NCBI GenBank assembly: GCA_038380795.1
Contig: CM076263.1
Location: 9,724,709-9,788,708, forward strand
Reading direction: 5' to 3'
Source of the DNA: Pyrocephalus nanus
Taxonomy: Eukaryota; Chordata; Aves; Passeriformes; Tyrannidae
DNA: 64,000 bases
The notes beneath the pieces are model-generated. The model had not been told where the DNA came from and made no database searches. It saw only the letters and a list, made by a program, of their open reading frames with translations. The position numbers and the translations under genes were made by a program. Below are positions 38,441-53,447 of the stretch, piece by piece; position 1 is the stretch's first letter, and the number at the start of each line of letters is the position of its first letter.

Positions 38441-39298
38441 GTTTTTTTGCAGTTCAGTCTTTGAACCTGAGTTTGTCCTCGCTTTGGTCTCACCCCCGTG
38501 ATGATGGCAGGCCCTGCAGGGCTCAGCGAGCTCAGAGCCCAGGCAGGAGCATCCACTGATGCTCACAGCCTCCTCATCTGCATCCAAGAGCTCCAGAGAA
38601 AGATGGCAGACTGGCTTTGGCTCAGCTGTTGTGGCTGGGGGCTCACATCCACTTTTGCCTGGCTCATACCTTTCATCTCAGTACAGGGTGGGTCCTGGAC
38701 TCAGAAGCTCTAGTCCATCATTCAACCAGTGAGGAGAAAACAGGACTTATAAGTGGCACTCCTCAGAGCAGGTCTGTTTTAAATCCAAGCAAGATGAAGC
38801 ATTTTGCCAGTTAGGGAGTTAGCCAGAGAGTGGCATAGATTTTTGGTTCAGCTTATTGCCTTCACCACAGATTTAACTCAACTCGTAGTAATAGGGGTTA
38901 ATATCCCCTAGTCAACATAGCTTATTAAGAGATCACAGTAATCCCTCTATGGGTTCAGAATCAACAAGTTGAAAGTATATTAGCATATTCAACGCCATGG
39001 CAGGCTAAAACAAATGATTCTTATGCTGTGGCCTTCCTGTAAGCTGAAGGCTGGATTGTGTTCTGCTGGTTGTACTACCTAAAAAAGCTGTTTGCTAAGA
39101 TACAACTTGATTGCTGTCTGATGTTTTCTAACAGGCATAGAGATTGTCTCACTTTCAAAACATCTAAGATTTCAAAGACCCACAAAGACAGTCTTCCAAT
39201 TCCCAGAGGCCTGCAGGAAATGCTTGTAACCCATGAGTTTGAATCATTTTTATCAAATCTTGTTCAAGTTATTTTTTCCATTACCAATTTCTCTCCTA

Positions 39299-39317
39299 CC
39301 CCCCCCCCCCCCCCCCC
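39299..39317 (+). repeat. Poly(C) run of 19
   Basis: Nineteen consecutive C, giving a G19 run on the CCBE1 sense strand. Prone to sequencing and replication error. It also creates the polyproline stretch in a spurious 131-codon frame (39058-39453). Confidence 0.9.
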
Positions 39318-40638
39318 AATCATTATTTACTTATACATTCTTTGCTACTTAGAAACACAGGAGGAGAGAACAAATGCATCAGCCAGCAACGTACTGAGGA
39401 TCACTTCTGGAAATGCTAATGGCTTCTCATTCAGCAAACAGATTCTGATGTAGGCATGTCTAGTTCAGAGAAGGGAGCCGAGAAGTCGGCAACCATTTCA
39501 CACGAGAGTACATAGAGGTGGCCAAAACCCTTATACAACACAGCGGGATCATCAATGTGGTTAAAAACAAAACCATCACTGTGGTGCTGGACTGCACTAT
39601 ACACGGTGCCCCAGAGACCTGCCTGTCCTGGATTCAGCAGGGCGTACAAATAGTTGGGCTGTTTAAATAGATGAGGAATCATGGCCAGAATTCCACTGCA
39701 TCTTCAGAGCCTGGGTTAGCCAATGTGCTTTGGACGTGGAGGGAGAGCTTCGTAACTGCACCAAGATGAATACATGGTGGATGGCCCTGTCTGCCTTTCC
39801 CCCCTCAGCTCCCTGCAGTTGTCCCTGCGGCTAGCAGGCAGAAAGGAAAGTAAGGAAATAAGGTCTGATATGGAGGAAATAATATTTAAAAAAAGGGCAA
39901 CATTTAAGTTTCCTGTTGCACTGAAAGCCAGAGAACACACGCAGGAGGAGCTGAAAAGGCAGGTTTTGATCTGCAGGGGAACTCAGCATCCCCCTGCTGC
40001 ATGACTGCACAAGGGCCCCGAAAGGCAATAACCTATTTTCTTTGCTTCAGTATCTCCAAAGTGCCTAGAAACATGTGGCACTTTCTTACAAAAGCAGGAC
40101 AGCAGTGAGGCAGTCCTGTGGCTGGGGTGACACCACAGAGCTGCTCCCTTTCTGCAGTGACCCACCTCCCCTGCCACCAAGGTGTTTGGAGCCAGCAGTT
40201 CTGCTCCCAGCTGACACTGAGGGCCATTGTCCAAGGATACCCAAGAAAATGGGATGAGCCTGGGTACCCCCTCCTCACCCCCCCCAGCTGCTGCATGTCC
40301 TGTACATAGCAGGAAAACCAGGCTCCAGTAGCCCTCCCTCTGCTGCAGTTCCTAAAAACATTGAGGGCTTAATGGTCTGTAACCCACTGGCTTGCAGGCA
40401 GGTGAAAGGGGGTCCCAGAATCTATGAGTCTGAGACAAAAGCCCTCAAAGCAACTGTAGACATGAAGTGAACTGCTTGCCTAACTCCCAAGGAGCTTGCC
40501 AGTGGACACCCATACAGGCAGACTCTGGAGAGGGGACAGATCTTCAAATATCTGGAGAAAAAGGAGAGGAGTGTTCAAAAGAATGGAACAGTACTGCAAA
40601 GGAAACTTGTAAATAAGACAAGAACTTCTTAGTGGGGG

Positions 40639-40653
40639 AAAAAAAAAAAAAAA
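40639..40653 (+). repeat. Poly(A) run of 15
   Basis: Fifteen A following AGTGGGGG; a simple homopolymer in the large intron. Confidence 0.88.
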
Positions 40654-41157
40654 GGACACTGAAAGAGGGGTGGGACAAAAGGCTGAAACTCCAGCTTGGT
40701 GGGGAGAAGGCAGATAAGGAGCACTGCTGTGCTGTGTCTTGCTTCATAAAATCCAGAGAGAACCAAAGGAAATGATGAAGCAGCAGAATAAAATAAACCA
40801 GATAACAAATACTTTTTCATGCAACACTAAACTGCAATATTTGGAGTGAGTTGGAGGCGAGAGGATTAGGGATGTTCATACGGGACTCAGACGTATTCAT
40901 GAGTATAGGTTCTAGGTAAGCACCACAGGTAGAATCCTACCTGTTCCCTTGGCACAGACAGGAACAGAGATCCTGCCAGCTGCAGAGGGTTGGTCGGTGC
41001 AGCAGCAGTCCTGCCCAGAGCTGCTTTCATGCTGCCACCCCCCAGCATTTTATCTGAGCTCATACAAAGTCACCCATCACCAGATCATCTCAGACTCTTT
41101 GCAACTGCTGTCAGCAGAACACCAGTTGACCATGGCTGCACAGTCTGCTTTTATAAA

Positions 41158-41425
41158 GTCATGGAATCATTTAGGTTGGAAAAGACCTCTAAGATCATCA
41201 AATCCAACCATTAAGCCAGCACTAACAAGTCCACCACTAAACCACGTCCCTGAGTGCCACATCCACATGTTTTTTAAACACTTGCAGGGATGGTGACTCC
41301 ATCACTTCCCTGGGCAGCTCATTTAGTGCTTCATAATCCTTTCTATGAAAAAAAATTTCATAATATCCAACCTAATCCTTCCCTGATGCAACTTGAGGCC
41401 ATTTCCTATGGTCCTAATCTTTGAA
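41158..41425 (-). mobile_element. CR1 LINE 3' end fragment
   Basis: The plus strand opens with GTCATGGAATCATTTAGGTT, the reverse complement of a CR1 3' terminus, followed by GGAAAAGACCTCTAAGATCA, TCAAATCCAACCATTAAGCC, CACTTGCAGGGATGGTGACT, CCATCACTTCCCTGGGCAGC and CAACTTGAGGCCATTTCCTA. Orientation is minus. Sequence identity looks higher than in the fragments at 17.5 and 30.2 kb, so this is a relatively young, strongly 5'-truncated copy. Confidence 0.9.
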
Positions 41426-44400
41426 GTTCTTGCTGCAAACGGGAATGCCGAGGAAGAGCAGCTTACTGTCAGCCTACTCAGCTACCTGGGCCAGTTTGAG
41501 AGCAAGATAAAGCAGCCCCCTGAGTGTTATGACAAGAAGCTTTGCAGCAAAAATGAGCAGAGAGGCTCTGTTTACAAGAACCGCTTGTAAATGGAAACCA
41601 AGACCCAAATCTGAAAGGAAAACCACATGGCCATAATCTCTCTCCCGTGAAAGGAGCAGTAATTACAAAGTCACCCAGCAAGCTAAATGGTCTTCTCTAA
41701 CCAAACGAGGATTACAACTGCATTCCTGGATCATACCTAACCTGGCAAGGGCTCTGAAGTGCCGGCGGAGGGAAAGGCCTCCCCCCTAGCTGAGTTACAT
41801 GTTCCTGGCACAGCTGGACAAAAGGTTACAGATCAGCCCAGTTAAATTTACAGAATAACCCGAATGATTTTCCCAGAATGAAACCTTGACATGAATGTTT
41901 CCAGAGGGGATGGAAACCAGCCTGCATCCACTGCTTCACTGTCAAGAGGAAATGTGTGAAGTATGCAATGGGATTGACCGTATTTCATCATTCAACTTTT
42001 AGGTGCAAAGTAACTGTGGATTTAGGAGGCTGTTCCTGTATGTATTCTACCAGCAGATGTTCCATGCAAAGACTGGACTTCAGTTTGTGCTTCACCCCAG
42101 CTGAATGATGGGCTAGGTTTGGATTTGTTCTGAATGACTGTGCAAGATGGGGCCTACAGTGGGCCAGTATTTGCCTACACAAGTGCACTTGGACAGATTT
42201 AGATGCATAAACCATCACTTTTGTAAGTAACAAGCCTGTATACTAGGGCTCTTAATGCCTTAGAGCGACAGCAAGGACATTCCACCCTAGGGCTTCTGAA
42301 CCTCCATTCTGGACATTGCAATGTGAAAAAACTCCAGGGCTGAGCTCCTCCAAAACCTCATCTTGCCTCTGACGTGGCATCCATAGAAATGTAGGGCTGC
42401 CAGAAAGTCTAAATACTAGCCAGGGGTGGCAGTGGAGCTGAAAAAAATTATGGTGTACTGCCTTTGCTAGCACTGAGTAATGCCAACAGGGAATAAGAGA
42501 CAGCCTCTAAAGACAAAAACCAAGGTCTTGGTTAGAAGGCCGTTATCATCAGCTCTGAAAAGGAGGCAGCAGTGTGCACTGACACATGACATTCAGTCAG
42601 AGGCATAGATAAATGTATAAGAAAACAAGCAAGCCCTTGTTCTCCTTGGGAAAACCAGGAGACAGTAATTCTTGTACTCATACAGTTAAGTGTCCTATTG
42701 CACAGCCTTGCAACATGATTCTCACGGGTTTTCACCCAGTGGGCATGATGAAAGGACTAACTGCAAAGCCATCACATCAGCAGGGACCTTCGCTACTCCA
42801 GATCAACTCACACAGAAAAAGTAGGCACTTAACACGAAGTCTCTGCCCTCAAACACAGCCACAGCCTCCTGACACCCACAGTCACTGGTCTCAATACACA
42901 GGGAAACAAAACAGCCCAGCAAGTCAGCAACCACACACTGCTGAGCACTGTGGTGGAGACAGAGGCAGTGGTGCCTGCAATTTAAAGCACTCTCCCTGAC
43001 CAGCACTTTGTGTGGCAAATGCTCACATTAAAGTGCCTGAAAAACCGCTGCAATCAGTGCTTGCCCAACCCCAGATTCCAGTTAGCTCAGATCCCCAAGC
43101 TACTGCTGTTTTTCCCAAGTAATTTGCAACTTTGAGCTTTCACTTGAGAACTCAACACGTTGCAAATTCCAAGAAAACTGCTGATATTTTTAGCAGCATC
43201 ACACTCAGAAACCAAAATCAAGAAATAATCCTTAAAGCATCACCCAAAAGCCAATAATTTAAGGAACTAATGGCTATATTGACACCCTTTACTAGCTGAG
43301 CATTGGTTATGCCCCAGCATATTTCTGCTGACTGAACAGAGGTACATGTCAGCTTTTCCCTACATCCCAGGTAGAGCAGTCATTTTTCAAGAGCTGAAAT
43401 TTCACCAGTGGCCTCTGGTTGCTGTGCTAACCATCATGACAGGCTGTCCTGCTGCAAAAGGGAGTTGTTTTCTTTGTCAATTATGCCATTATTTCCAAAA
43501 ACATGCTTTAAATGACAGGATATAAATCTTGGTGGGCCTCTCCTAAGCACATTCTGCCTCACATAAATATCAGCAGTGAAAAGCCATTTAACAAAAGCAT
43601 TAGACCCAAAAGATGAGCAGGGCTGGATCGTGGGAGAATGCTGGTGAGAAGCACAGCCCCAAGATAGCGCGGCAGCCAAAGAAAACAGGGCTGCTCTCAG
43701 GCTGTCCCTTGCGCAGATGAAAAAACAGATTAAAAAAAATGTTAACCCCACAGGTAGCGGCCATGCCATGACTAGCACATTTCTATCTCCAGGTGGTGTT
43801 TATCATTTCTCTTCTTTTCAAGGGATTACATAGCATCTTTGGTTGTCCCAGCAGCTTGCAGGAGACACTGTGACACCTGCAAGGCGATGTACGCTGGAAG
43901 CGCCATGCGGGACAGGGGCAGGAGCACTGCCGAGCTCTTCTCAGAATTTAAAATGTTTGGCAAGATTGTTCCATCTGCCCTGCAAGATGAAAGTAAATCT
44001 TGGATGGGATCAGGACAAACGAGACAGGCTTGATCTGAATGAGGCAGGAGTGATGCCTGGGTGCTCAGGCTGTCTCATTGCTGTACCTTCGTGGTGATGG
44101 CAGCATCAGAAAGGAGATGAGAAGAACTCACAAGAAATAACCCTGTCCAGATGAGAAGGACCCCAGGAACAACCAAAAAATGCATTCACCAAGCTTGAAC
44201 GATTCAGTTCAGTTATATGATCTGCATGGTATTGGTAGACCTCTCTGTAGCATTTGATTGGAGATCTGTAGGTTTGCATTTTTGGAAGAGACATTTCACC
44301 TTTTGCAATAAATTCTTGACTGATGCAAGCACAGAGAGATGCAAAGGAAACACTGGAAGTGATCTTACCAAGGGGCTAAGAAAACACTTCAAACCCACAT

Positions 44401-47400
44401 GTCAGCTAAGGACAGATTCATGTGCAGCACGTGCTTATCTGTGCTACAGCATTTTCTGAAAGCATTACTGCTATGGGTGATAAAGAAAATTTACTAGCAT
44501 ACATGCATTTCCAAAAACCATTTTATAGGCTTCAGATTGGAGTTCAGCAACTGAAGCCAAGAGGAAAGATTACAGGATTAAAAACCCTATATTGAGCCCA
44601 AAAGTCAAAACACAACTACTCAGTCAGAATCAGGTTTGGAAAGATGAATGCATTTTCCAAGAGCTGTTTTGGGCAGGTATTTAATTTTAAATAGCAAATT
44701 TTATGTAGTGAGCTAGGACACACTCTTCTAGACACAGAAAGAAATAAAGAGTTTCTATGAAGTATGTGGACAGTTTCCTCCTTTCTTTGCTATGTAAGGA
44801 GCTAAAACATGGAGGTTAAGAAAAAAAAATCACCAGTTACTCTGGAGCAATTTGGGCTCACAAGAGGCTTTTGATTTTAGAGTTTTTGCTCCATTCTGTG
44901 TTTGTTTGAAGCCTGGTTCTCACTGACTCTGGATCTAGCTGTGAGTGCTCCCTACTATTAGAAATGTAAACGGAAGTCCTAAGCCAGGCAACACCTGAGA
45001 AAAGGGCTTGAAATATTTTCCGCGTGAGAAGGGTCTAGAAGGTGAGCTATAGCTCTCCCCAAGCTTCCTCTTCTGCAGCCCTTGCTTCATTTTTACATGT
45101 TGTCCTTTAGCGTTGCCAAAAGCAAAGGCTCGAACAGAAAAAACCCTCTTGATCTTCTCTAGAGGAGGCAAGGAGAGGGAGGGAGACACAGATAAAATGG
45201 GATTTCCCCTTTCACCTTACCTTCTCCCAAGGCAGACACCCCTTCTTGGGATGCTGACTGGATGCAGAGATGTCCTGGCACAGCTCATCCACCCACCACT
45301 TCCACAAAGGACTTTCCTGTGCAATCATGATGTGTGGGGTCTGCAGCACTGGGTACCTCCTGGTACCTTGCAGAGGATATGGGGGTGCCTTTTCTTTCCT
45401 CTCTTCCTCACTTGCACGTAGAGGATTGACAGGCATTGCTCCTCATTCCTTTCCTTCATGTCGTTGGACAAAGGGGAAGCATAAACCACGGGACAGGAAC
45501 TTCTCACATCGGTGGAGTGTATTGCAAGTTAACACCTACCCATGTTTTTCACTGTGCTCTAAAACTCAATAAAACCACCACTACTGCAAAATGAATTTAA
45601 ATAAGGTCCCATAGTTGACTCTGTGCTGAGATATTATTTAATTTCATACTTCTGAAATCTTTGGCAAAGCCAGAAAGCCAGCTCTACTATTAGGTTTCTC
45701 TTTAGTTTTCTTTTTAAACACATCACTGCAATGCTAAGCAACTCCAGAGATTCTAATGATCTCTGTTTTAAATGCAAAACATGTTTTTCAGCACTTAAAA
45801 ATCAATCAAATGGCCAGAGATTGCTAAAATAGCTAGCATGAATTCCCTGCCATTTTCTACATGCAAAGGTCAAGCCTGGGAGATGAGCAAGCACTCTGAA
45901 TTTGCAGACTGGCTCCATCTGTTACACATAAAGTTTGGGTTTGGCAGTGAAAACATTAGAGGGGGGAAACCCAAGACTTATTGTGTGTGTTTACTAACTT
46001 CAGGGCCTGATCTTGCAGGGAGCTGAGTGTCTCAAGTCCCTGTGAGGTGGAGGGGACAGAATGGTGCTCACCCACCTTTGGAGACCCACACAGAGCTCAC
46101 CCTCTGCTTGTTTCTATTAAATCACAGAAACCTGCATTTCCTTTGAAGCTTTTATCCTGGCTTTCCCTGCGCCTGCCCCACTGGCTGGGATGCCCATGAC
46201 TCATCTGGTGTGGGAGACGTCTCCACCTGCGGGACCACTCGTGTGGTTCTCCTCTGCACCCACAAATGTGCAACAGGGGTAGTGAAGGGCTGTGGTTGTT
46301 TGAACTTCAGGACAGCCAGTGCTGCTGGCTGCAGCTGTACCCTGTCTGCAGACAGTGATAAAGAGGGAGTCATGTTTTTAATACCAGAATGTGAGAAGAC
46401 CTTGTATCAGCAAGGACATGAGAGAGCGAACTGCACAAGAACTCTCTCCCCGGCATTCCTCCCCGGTGATGATTAATGAGCACAGACCGTTGGCCGCGTG
46501 GCCATAACTGAGGATGACATGGCAGCCAGGCCTGGTGTTTGTGCAGGGGTGGAGGCAGCCCAAAGCTGCCTTGCTGGAAGGGGAACCGTGGGCAGGCAGG
46601 AAGGCAGGGTCACTTGCCCGCCCTTCCGATGCTCAGCGTTCCGGCACTGCCGGATTGCCCACTTCAGCTTGGTTCAGACCACTCCTGTCAAAATGTAAGA
46701 TGAAAGCTGTCTTTCTTTTTTCTTTGGCCTTCATTTCAACCTTATTTCCTGATCTAAAGGGTTAGGTGTCCCTCTAGCACTAGACGTGTCCTTCTCCTGT
46801 TGTCCTTTATCAGTGAAAGTCTAAATAGTGATATACCAGGCTGGCAGCAGAGGGAATGCAGCGGACAAAAACACACCTTGCACTGACCTGGCAGGGCTGG
46901 AAAGACACTGCCCGTGTGAGACACATCTATAGTTGGGACATTCGTCTGAGGTGAGTCACAGCATGGACCAGGAGTGCGAGCCTGGGTTACTAGCTAAGCA
47001 ACAACTAAAAACAACTCAATAAAGAGAACAATGTTATTACATCTTGGAATTACGCTTGTGGTAAAATGAAAACCTTTGCAAGAAGCACAGCAGTCTGCTG
47101 GAGGAGAGCAGAGGGCAGGAGGAGGAGGAAGGCTATTAAAATGGAAGTCAGAACTAAGCTTCTTGTCAGGCTGAATTCTTTGCTGTGAATAATAAGCTTT
47201 TACCACAAAGAGAAAAGAAAGTTTGTTCACTAGCTGGGGTTTTTCCAGAACCCACACAACATCTAAAATCCTACAGGCTTTCTTATCTCAATGAAAAATA
47301 ATTACTCTAAAGAATATTCTTCAATGAACCCTTAGGGGACAAATTATGATACTTCACTGGAAACACTCTGTTCTTTTCCCTTCGCAAAAAAATGTTCTTG

Positions 47401-50400
47401 TGCTTGTTTCCAGGAGGTAGGCATGCGAGCACCACAGCCAGCAGTAAGGCTCTTTGGTAATCCATTTAATTTCACATGTTCCGTGGCAGCTTTATTGCAC
47501 CATTCATGATGGAGAGACTTCAATTCTGCAAAATTCAGCAACGCCAATCAGAAGTCCCATACAGCAGCATCCCCCCGGGAATCCTCAGCAAAGGTACTTT
47601 ACTGTCTGGGGTCAAGCACTACAGGCACTTAAGAGACGTGCATTTATCTGCATTTGTCAGTATAAATCTTCCTATAAACACCGAGGGAAACCTGGCCAGC
47701 AAATTCGGTTTTAAGTATCCGGGAAATACAGCTTGTACACAGCAAAATAACTATTTTAAACAGGATGCAATGAGCTTTTCATGTAGGATATTTATGCTGC
47801 TGCAATGTTTTATAAATAACAGAGGGAAAATAGTAAATAAAAGAAGACTGAACTTCTGGTGATCACACAGACTGTTTCAATCATGTCAGAGGTTGCCAAA
47901 AGTGCTATTTTCTTGTCCCAGTGGGGCTGCCAGGCATCCAGAGTTTCATATACCCCTCAAAGACTAAGAAGTGTGATACAGACCAGTGATGCCATGGATG
48001 ATCTTTGTTGTTAAAGATTGCAGGGTTGCATTTTTAATATGCCTCCCTCTCTCATCTGAAGAATTCTTGACACAGGTGTCAGAAATAAAACTGCTTCCAA
48101 ACATGTATCACCACTAAGAAGAGGCCCCCTCTCCTCACTCTGCACACACTGTGGAAATTCACAACCCAGCAGGATGTTCAAGGACTTATTCATGCCTCAT
48201 TTGCTATGAAATAATTAAAACAGGTATCCTTTGCATAATTAAATTATTACCAGTGGCATTACAGCAGGGAAGGGCTTAGTCCTAATACCTTAACAGATTT
48301 TTGATTGAACAGCACTGACTAGAAAAGTGCTGGAATCAGTTCACAAGGAGGGAAGAATCCAAACGAGAGTATTTTTAAAGAGCAGCATTCCAGACTGGAC
48401 ATTTTAAAATAGCTAGAATAGGAGTTATTTTATTTACTTTTCTTTTCTGCTTGCATAACAATGGTGTGTTCCAGGATCCCAGGAAAATTATTAATATCAC
48501 TTTGTTGATGCTGAGATGGCGGCATATGCTTTGTGGGGCAGGCAGGGTGAATTCACAGGCTTCTGCCCTGACAGCTTTGCAGTGTTTAGGTGCAATTTGG
48601 CTTATTCCAAACTCCTGCCCTACCATCTCCCAGAGCCTCCCCTCACCATCTCTTACTCGATCCCAACATAGTTATTCCCCATGAAATGAATGGTGTGTAT
48701 GACTCACCCCATGAAAGGGCTCACAGACAATAACTTAAAAGGATGGAGTTGCTTGAACTACTCACTGTAACTGTGCTTCACAAAGAAGTCAGACTTTATT
48801 CTGTGCTTTAACATGAAGCAAATTAATTCAGCGCTACGAATTTTCAAAGTAATCTCATCCCAGTGTCATAGAAATAAATCTATATATGTATGCATCTACT
48901 GATACTGTTAAATGATTAACTGTGAACAACTTATCAGATGAATTTTGCTTTTTCAGCATCTCATGTAAACAACTGGATTTGAAAAGGAAATCCCATTTTT
49001 TTTAAGTATTTCTCAGCAGCTCCCCGCTAAGTGGCTTGTCTCTGACTTAAAGAGGCCAGGTCAAAACCCCCAGGCAGACTCATTCAGTAAGGAAAAATGC
49101 TGATTAACCATAATTCAAGTGTTTTCTGACTGTGACAATTTTGATGACATGGTCAGTATAAAAAAAATCCCTGATAATTTTAAGAGCATTTCAAGTTTTC
49201 TTGCACAGAAATGTTTCAGGCAACAAAATATTTTAAAATTCTCTTTTTAGCCCTTAAATCAGGGGACAGTATGCCCCAAGTATTGTTATTTCTTGCTTTT
49301 CGACACATTTGTTTGTGAACTCTTTGATATAATTAGCCTCTGCTTCCGACCTGTGGTGCACAACCAACCCCACATCCCTTGGGTTTGCTCCCAGCAGGAT
49401 GAGTGACAGGTCTTGCTCTCCAAAGCCCTGAGAACGTTCAGCTGCAGCTGGGGTCGTGATGCTGCCCAGTAACTCAGGTAACTTTGATGACAATGGCTAG
49501 GAGATTAATTTACCCTTGAATGAAAAATCTTTACATATAAAGATGGGTGTCACTCACTTGCAAGAAACTGAGTAGGTCAAACATTTACTTTCTACAAACA
49601 ATCCACTTTGTTATCCTGCTACTTGCAGCGCCTGTAACTTACCCATGAGCTGACCCACCGATTTCATCAGAGAAACCACCCATGCATTCTGCAGAACTGT
49701 TTGTTTGCTATGGCTTATTTTGCATACACTGCAAATAAAAGTGCCCATGGGCTATTTTTGACCTAGCGACACTTCATTTACACACCACAGTCACACATTT
49801 TTCTCTATGCTCATACTCCTGGTTTGACTTTCAAATGTGGCAGAACAGCAAGAGTGAATCCCTCCCAAAATGCTGACCATTAGGGACATCAACTAGATAA
49901 ACTGATGACACAGAAAACATGCATCCAGCTTTCAGTCTAGCTTATTAAAGGACAATTTAATTTTGTAAGTTCATGTGGCAGCAGTCCAGGCCACCCGTGC
50001 TTTTGGACTTAATGTAAACATGGGCAGATATCACGGTGCGCAGTTTTGGACCTGAAGTTAAGCAATTTTGTGAATATTTGCATTAAAAAAGCATTAAGCA
50101 CCTCAGTTGCACAAGCTGTTGGTGCACTTGAGACGCCCTATCATCCCCGTGCAGTTCACCATGCCCAGCTCCGAGGGGGCTGCAGGGCAAGCCTTGCTGT
50201 GATCTTGTTGTAGCTGCAGTTTAACTCTCCAAGTCATGCCAGTCAGTGGTTTAATCTGCCTGCAGATGTGGTGGTTTCTGATGCTGGAGCTGCAGGGTGG
50301 CACTTGGACACCAGTCTATTAACTCCATGCAAAGTGTAGGAAGAGAAGATGTCCCCTGTAAGCAGAAGGTTGCTCCTCACAAAATCCTTGCAGAAGGAAA

Positions 50401-53400
50401 ATGCCTTCACATGCAGACAGAGAAGAGACAGTCATAGTCTTCTCTAAATATACGGTACAGACATCATCAGAGGAAATGAATAACAAACACTAAGCTTGAG
50501 GAATTGGGTCAGGCAAAGGAAAGAGAAATTGTACGTGAGTCATGTCACAGCCTGGAAAATGATCCTTCAAGATCAGCTAAATGGCAACTGAAGCAGAGCA
50601 TGAACTTTACAGACTGTGGAAGAGCATATAGCAGTGTGGACATGGCTTGCAACGTGCAAATCTTTCACAAGGAATCTGAAAATAGTCAGAGATCTTCCTC
50701 TCCTGGAGCCACTTTGGGTAACCACGTGGGTGACTTTAGTTTCTCTTGTAATTTTCAGCTAACAGTCAAACAGTGATAAAATAGATATCTGCCCTTGTTC
50801 TGCAAGGCAGCAACCAATGTGCAATCTTTCAATCCAGAGGCTGCAAAACAGATGGTAAGAGCCTTAGACTTTAAGTCATAATTGTGATATAAGGATAAAA
50901 TTAAAGTTTGTCTTATAGCTGCAGCTGTGGTACAGCTGAGCATCGGGGCTGTACTTATTCACCCCCCACGATGCTCAGTCATTCATTTCCTGAGTCCACA
51001 ATCTCCCCAGTGTGTCTCTGCATGGTGGGGCAAATGCCTGGAAAGAGACCTGTGGAGTGACCCACCTGCTAGCTGGCTCCACAGCACAGCATTTGACTGC
51101 TGCAGAGGAGCTCCAGAAGGGGTTTTTGGACAGCCCAGACACTTCCCCAGGCTGTACCTACTGTGCACAGGCCAGCTGACAGACATGACTTGTATGCTTC
51201 AATGTGCTGATTAATATCAGGGTAAAGAACCTGATTATCCCAAAGGCTCCCCGTTGCAGCCAAAGCTGAACTCAGAAAAGACACTCTCAAATAAGACAGT
51301 AGAGATTTCTCTTGACTATGTAGAAACAGTCATGAGGAGAGTCTTTTGTATACTTTTAAGAAAGCACATGTTTTGTATGCAGTTTTATGGTAACAGATAG
51401 CAATGGATCATGGATGCACTGGAACATGGCCAGCAGGATTGTGTGAACTCAGCAGCACAGCAAGTTGGGGAGTTTCACCTTGTCCCACTGCAAGGATGTC
51501 TGCAATGGTGCCTCCTGCCACCATTTGGCCATCAAATGGCTGTCCTATTTGAGAGGTTTGATTCCCTGAGCAAGTTTTATGCTATGCCAAGACCCCAGTA
51601 ATTCAGTTTTGTGGATCCTTTTAAGCACGCGTTCTATCTGTAAGGCGGTGTGTGATGTGTGGAAAAATAAATTAGAGGAAGAGAACTTCCCACATCTTAT
51701 AGTGAACTGGCCAGAAAGTCAAAAACAAGGAACATAAAGGGAAAGAAGAGGGCAAAAACAATACACAGTAAATCAACTGAAAGACTGAACAGCATCGATG
51801 TCAAGATACATGCAGAAAAGTTAGACTTCCATTATATGCAGAAGGACCACTGAACACCGTGTGAGAGCTTTACAATTTCTACTGTGTTCGTAAGTAAAAA
51901 GTAACAGAGCATCCCTGCACACCAAGAAGTTATTTCCACTGGTTTTTTTTTTATTTACAGCTTTAGATCAGATTCACAATCAAAGCATTGCTGTGTAGAG
52001 TCTGGTTGAGGCAGTATTCTTGTAGCAGCTGAGAATTAGACAGGTTTTAGAAGCTGGAACCAATTGCCAGTTACAATGAAAGAGAAACCTCTACATAAAT
52101 GGCTCAGGATTTCCTGTTATTGCAGTTTGATTTTTGTGATGCAAGGCAAGATTCATTTTTTTCCCCCAATAATTAAACACATGTGAAGTGGCATTCTTTC
52201 CAGTCCTCAACAATGACTTTCCTGGAGATTGTTTTGACAGCGCTTTCAACTGAAATATTTTTCATTAATATAAATAAGTTTGTTTCTCAGAGTCATGACT
52301 GCACAATGATATCACAGTACACCAATCTACTTTTTGAGGAAAGAAAGATGTTATTTTAAGAACGTTCACAACACAATTCCTTGAAAAAAGCCTATCCTAA
52401 TCTATTCCATTTGCTTGAAATTTTTGGGCTTTCTTGCAAACATGAGACTGGTGTAAAAAGCTTTAGCACAAGGAAAAGTACTTTGTAAGATAAGCTTTAA
52501 GACTGTACATTAGTATTTCATACAAGAAAATTTAAACATGACAGTGATTCAAGTCCACTGACGATTTTTTCCTACATGGCATTGCAAAGGTAAATTTCTC
52601 AGCCAGCTTACTGCAGCTCATTTATAAAATAATTGCTTTTGATATAAAAAATGCTCAGAGCTTATTGCTGCCTGGAAGTGGACTATGACCCCAGTTCAAA
52701 GTTTGTTGATGTTAGTAGGGACTCTTACACAGTTTAATATCTCAGCAGGAAATGCACCGTCAAGAAGCTTGCTTTCCCAAATACCATGATCTAACCACTA
52801 GAGATAACTCAACAGTTTCAAACGAGAGTTGAAAATACCAGCAAGGGAAGCAAAAATTAGGACCAGTTTGTGTTATTCCTAGTCAAAGGGAACAGAAACT
52901 CACTCCACAATAGTTCTGCTCAGTGCTTTTCACTGCAAAGCCTGTGGTCCCCACAGTCCTGCCAAGCAGCCCTCTTCTGCTCAAAGCTGTGTGTGCTCTG
53001 CATTTCACCGAGCCCAGCCTCTGCTTCACTCTGCAGCCTCCTTTCTATCTACACAACAGGGTGAAGTGCTCCCTGGTTTGCTCCATCCTCATTGCACGTC
53101 CACAACCCTGCCTTTCCTCTCTGCTCTGCACAGCCCCTGCCACTACTGGAAACATGAAAGTGCATCATATCAAGGAGATTTAGCCATAAACCAGTGAATG
53201 GGCAAGTGGCCACACAGCCCACACTTCAAAGGGCAATACGCTTCTTGGGTCTCTGTCCTGGAGAAAGAGCTGTGTGCAATAAACATCTGATAACTGAAGC
53301 CTGAAATGAGCTCTTTGTATTTTCACTGTTGCTTTTTATTAAATGTGGGATAACATATCTTTTATTACCTCCACTGAAGCAATTCATTTGTACCCACAAT

Positions 53401-53447
53401 GGCTTTGGGGAAAGACCCAACTTCATTTTCACCTTGACTAAGCCCTT

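Noticed and set aside
39058..39453. 131-codon plus-strand frame with a polyproline stretch.
   Set aside because: The prolines come from the C19 homopolymer, and the rest has no recognisable similarity or conserved composition.
40215..40250. Possible CCBE1 exon 2 (pattern resembling the codons for Tyr-Pro-Cys on the minus strand).
   Set aside because: The cysteine codon would be TGG (Trp), the following Leu-Lys-Ser-Ser is absent, and no donor of the right phase follows.
47454..47862. Two overlapping plus-strand frames of 86 and 128 codons.
   Set aside because: Different frames over the same DNA, no shared domain and antisense to CCBE1; consistent with chance.
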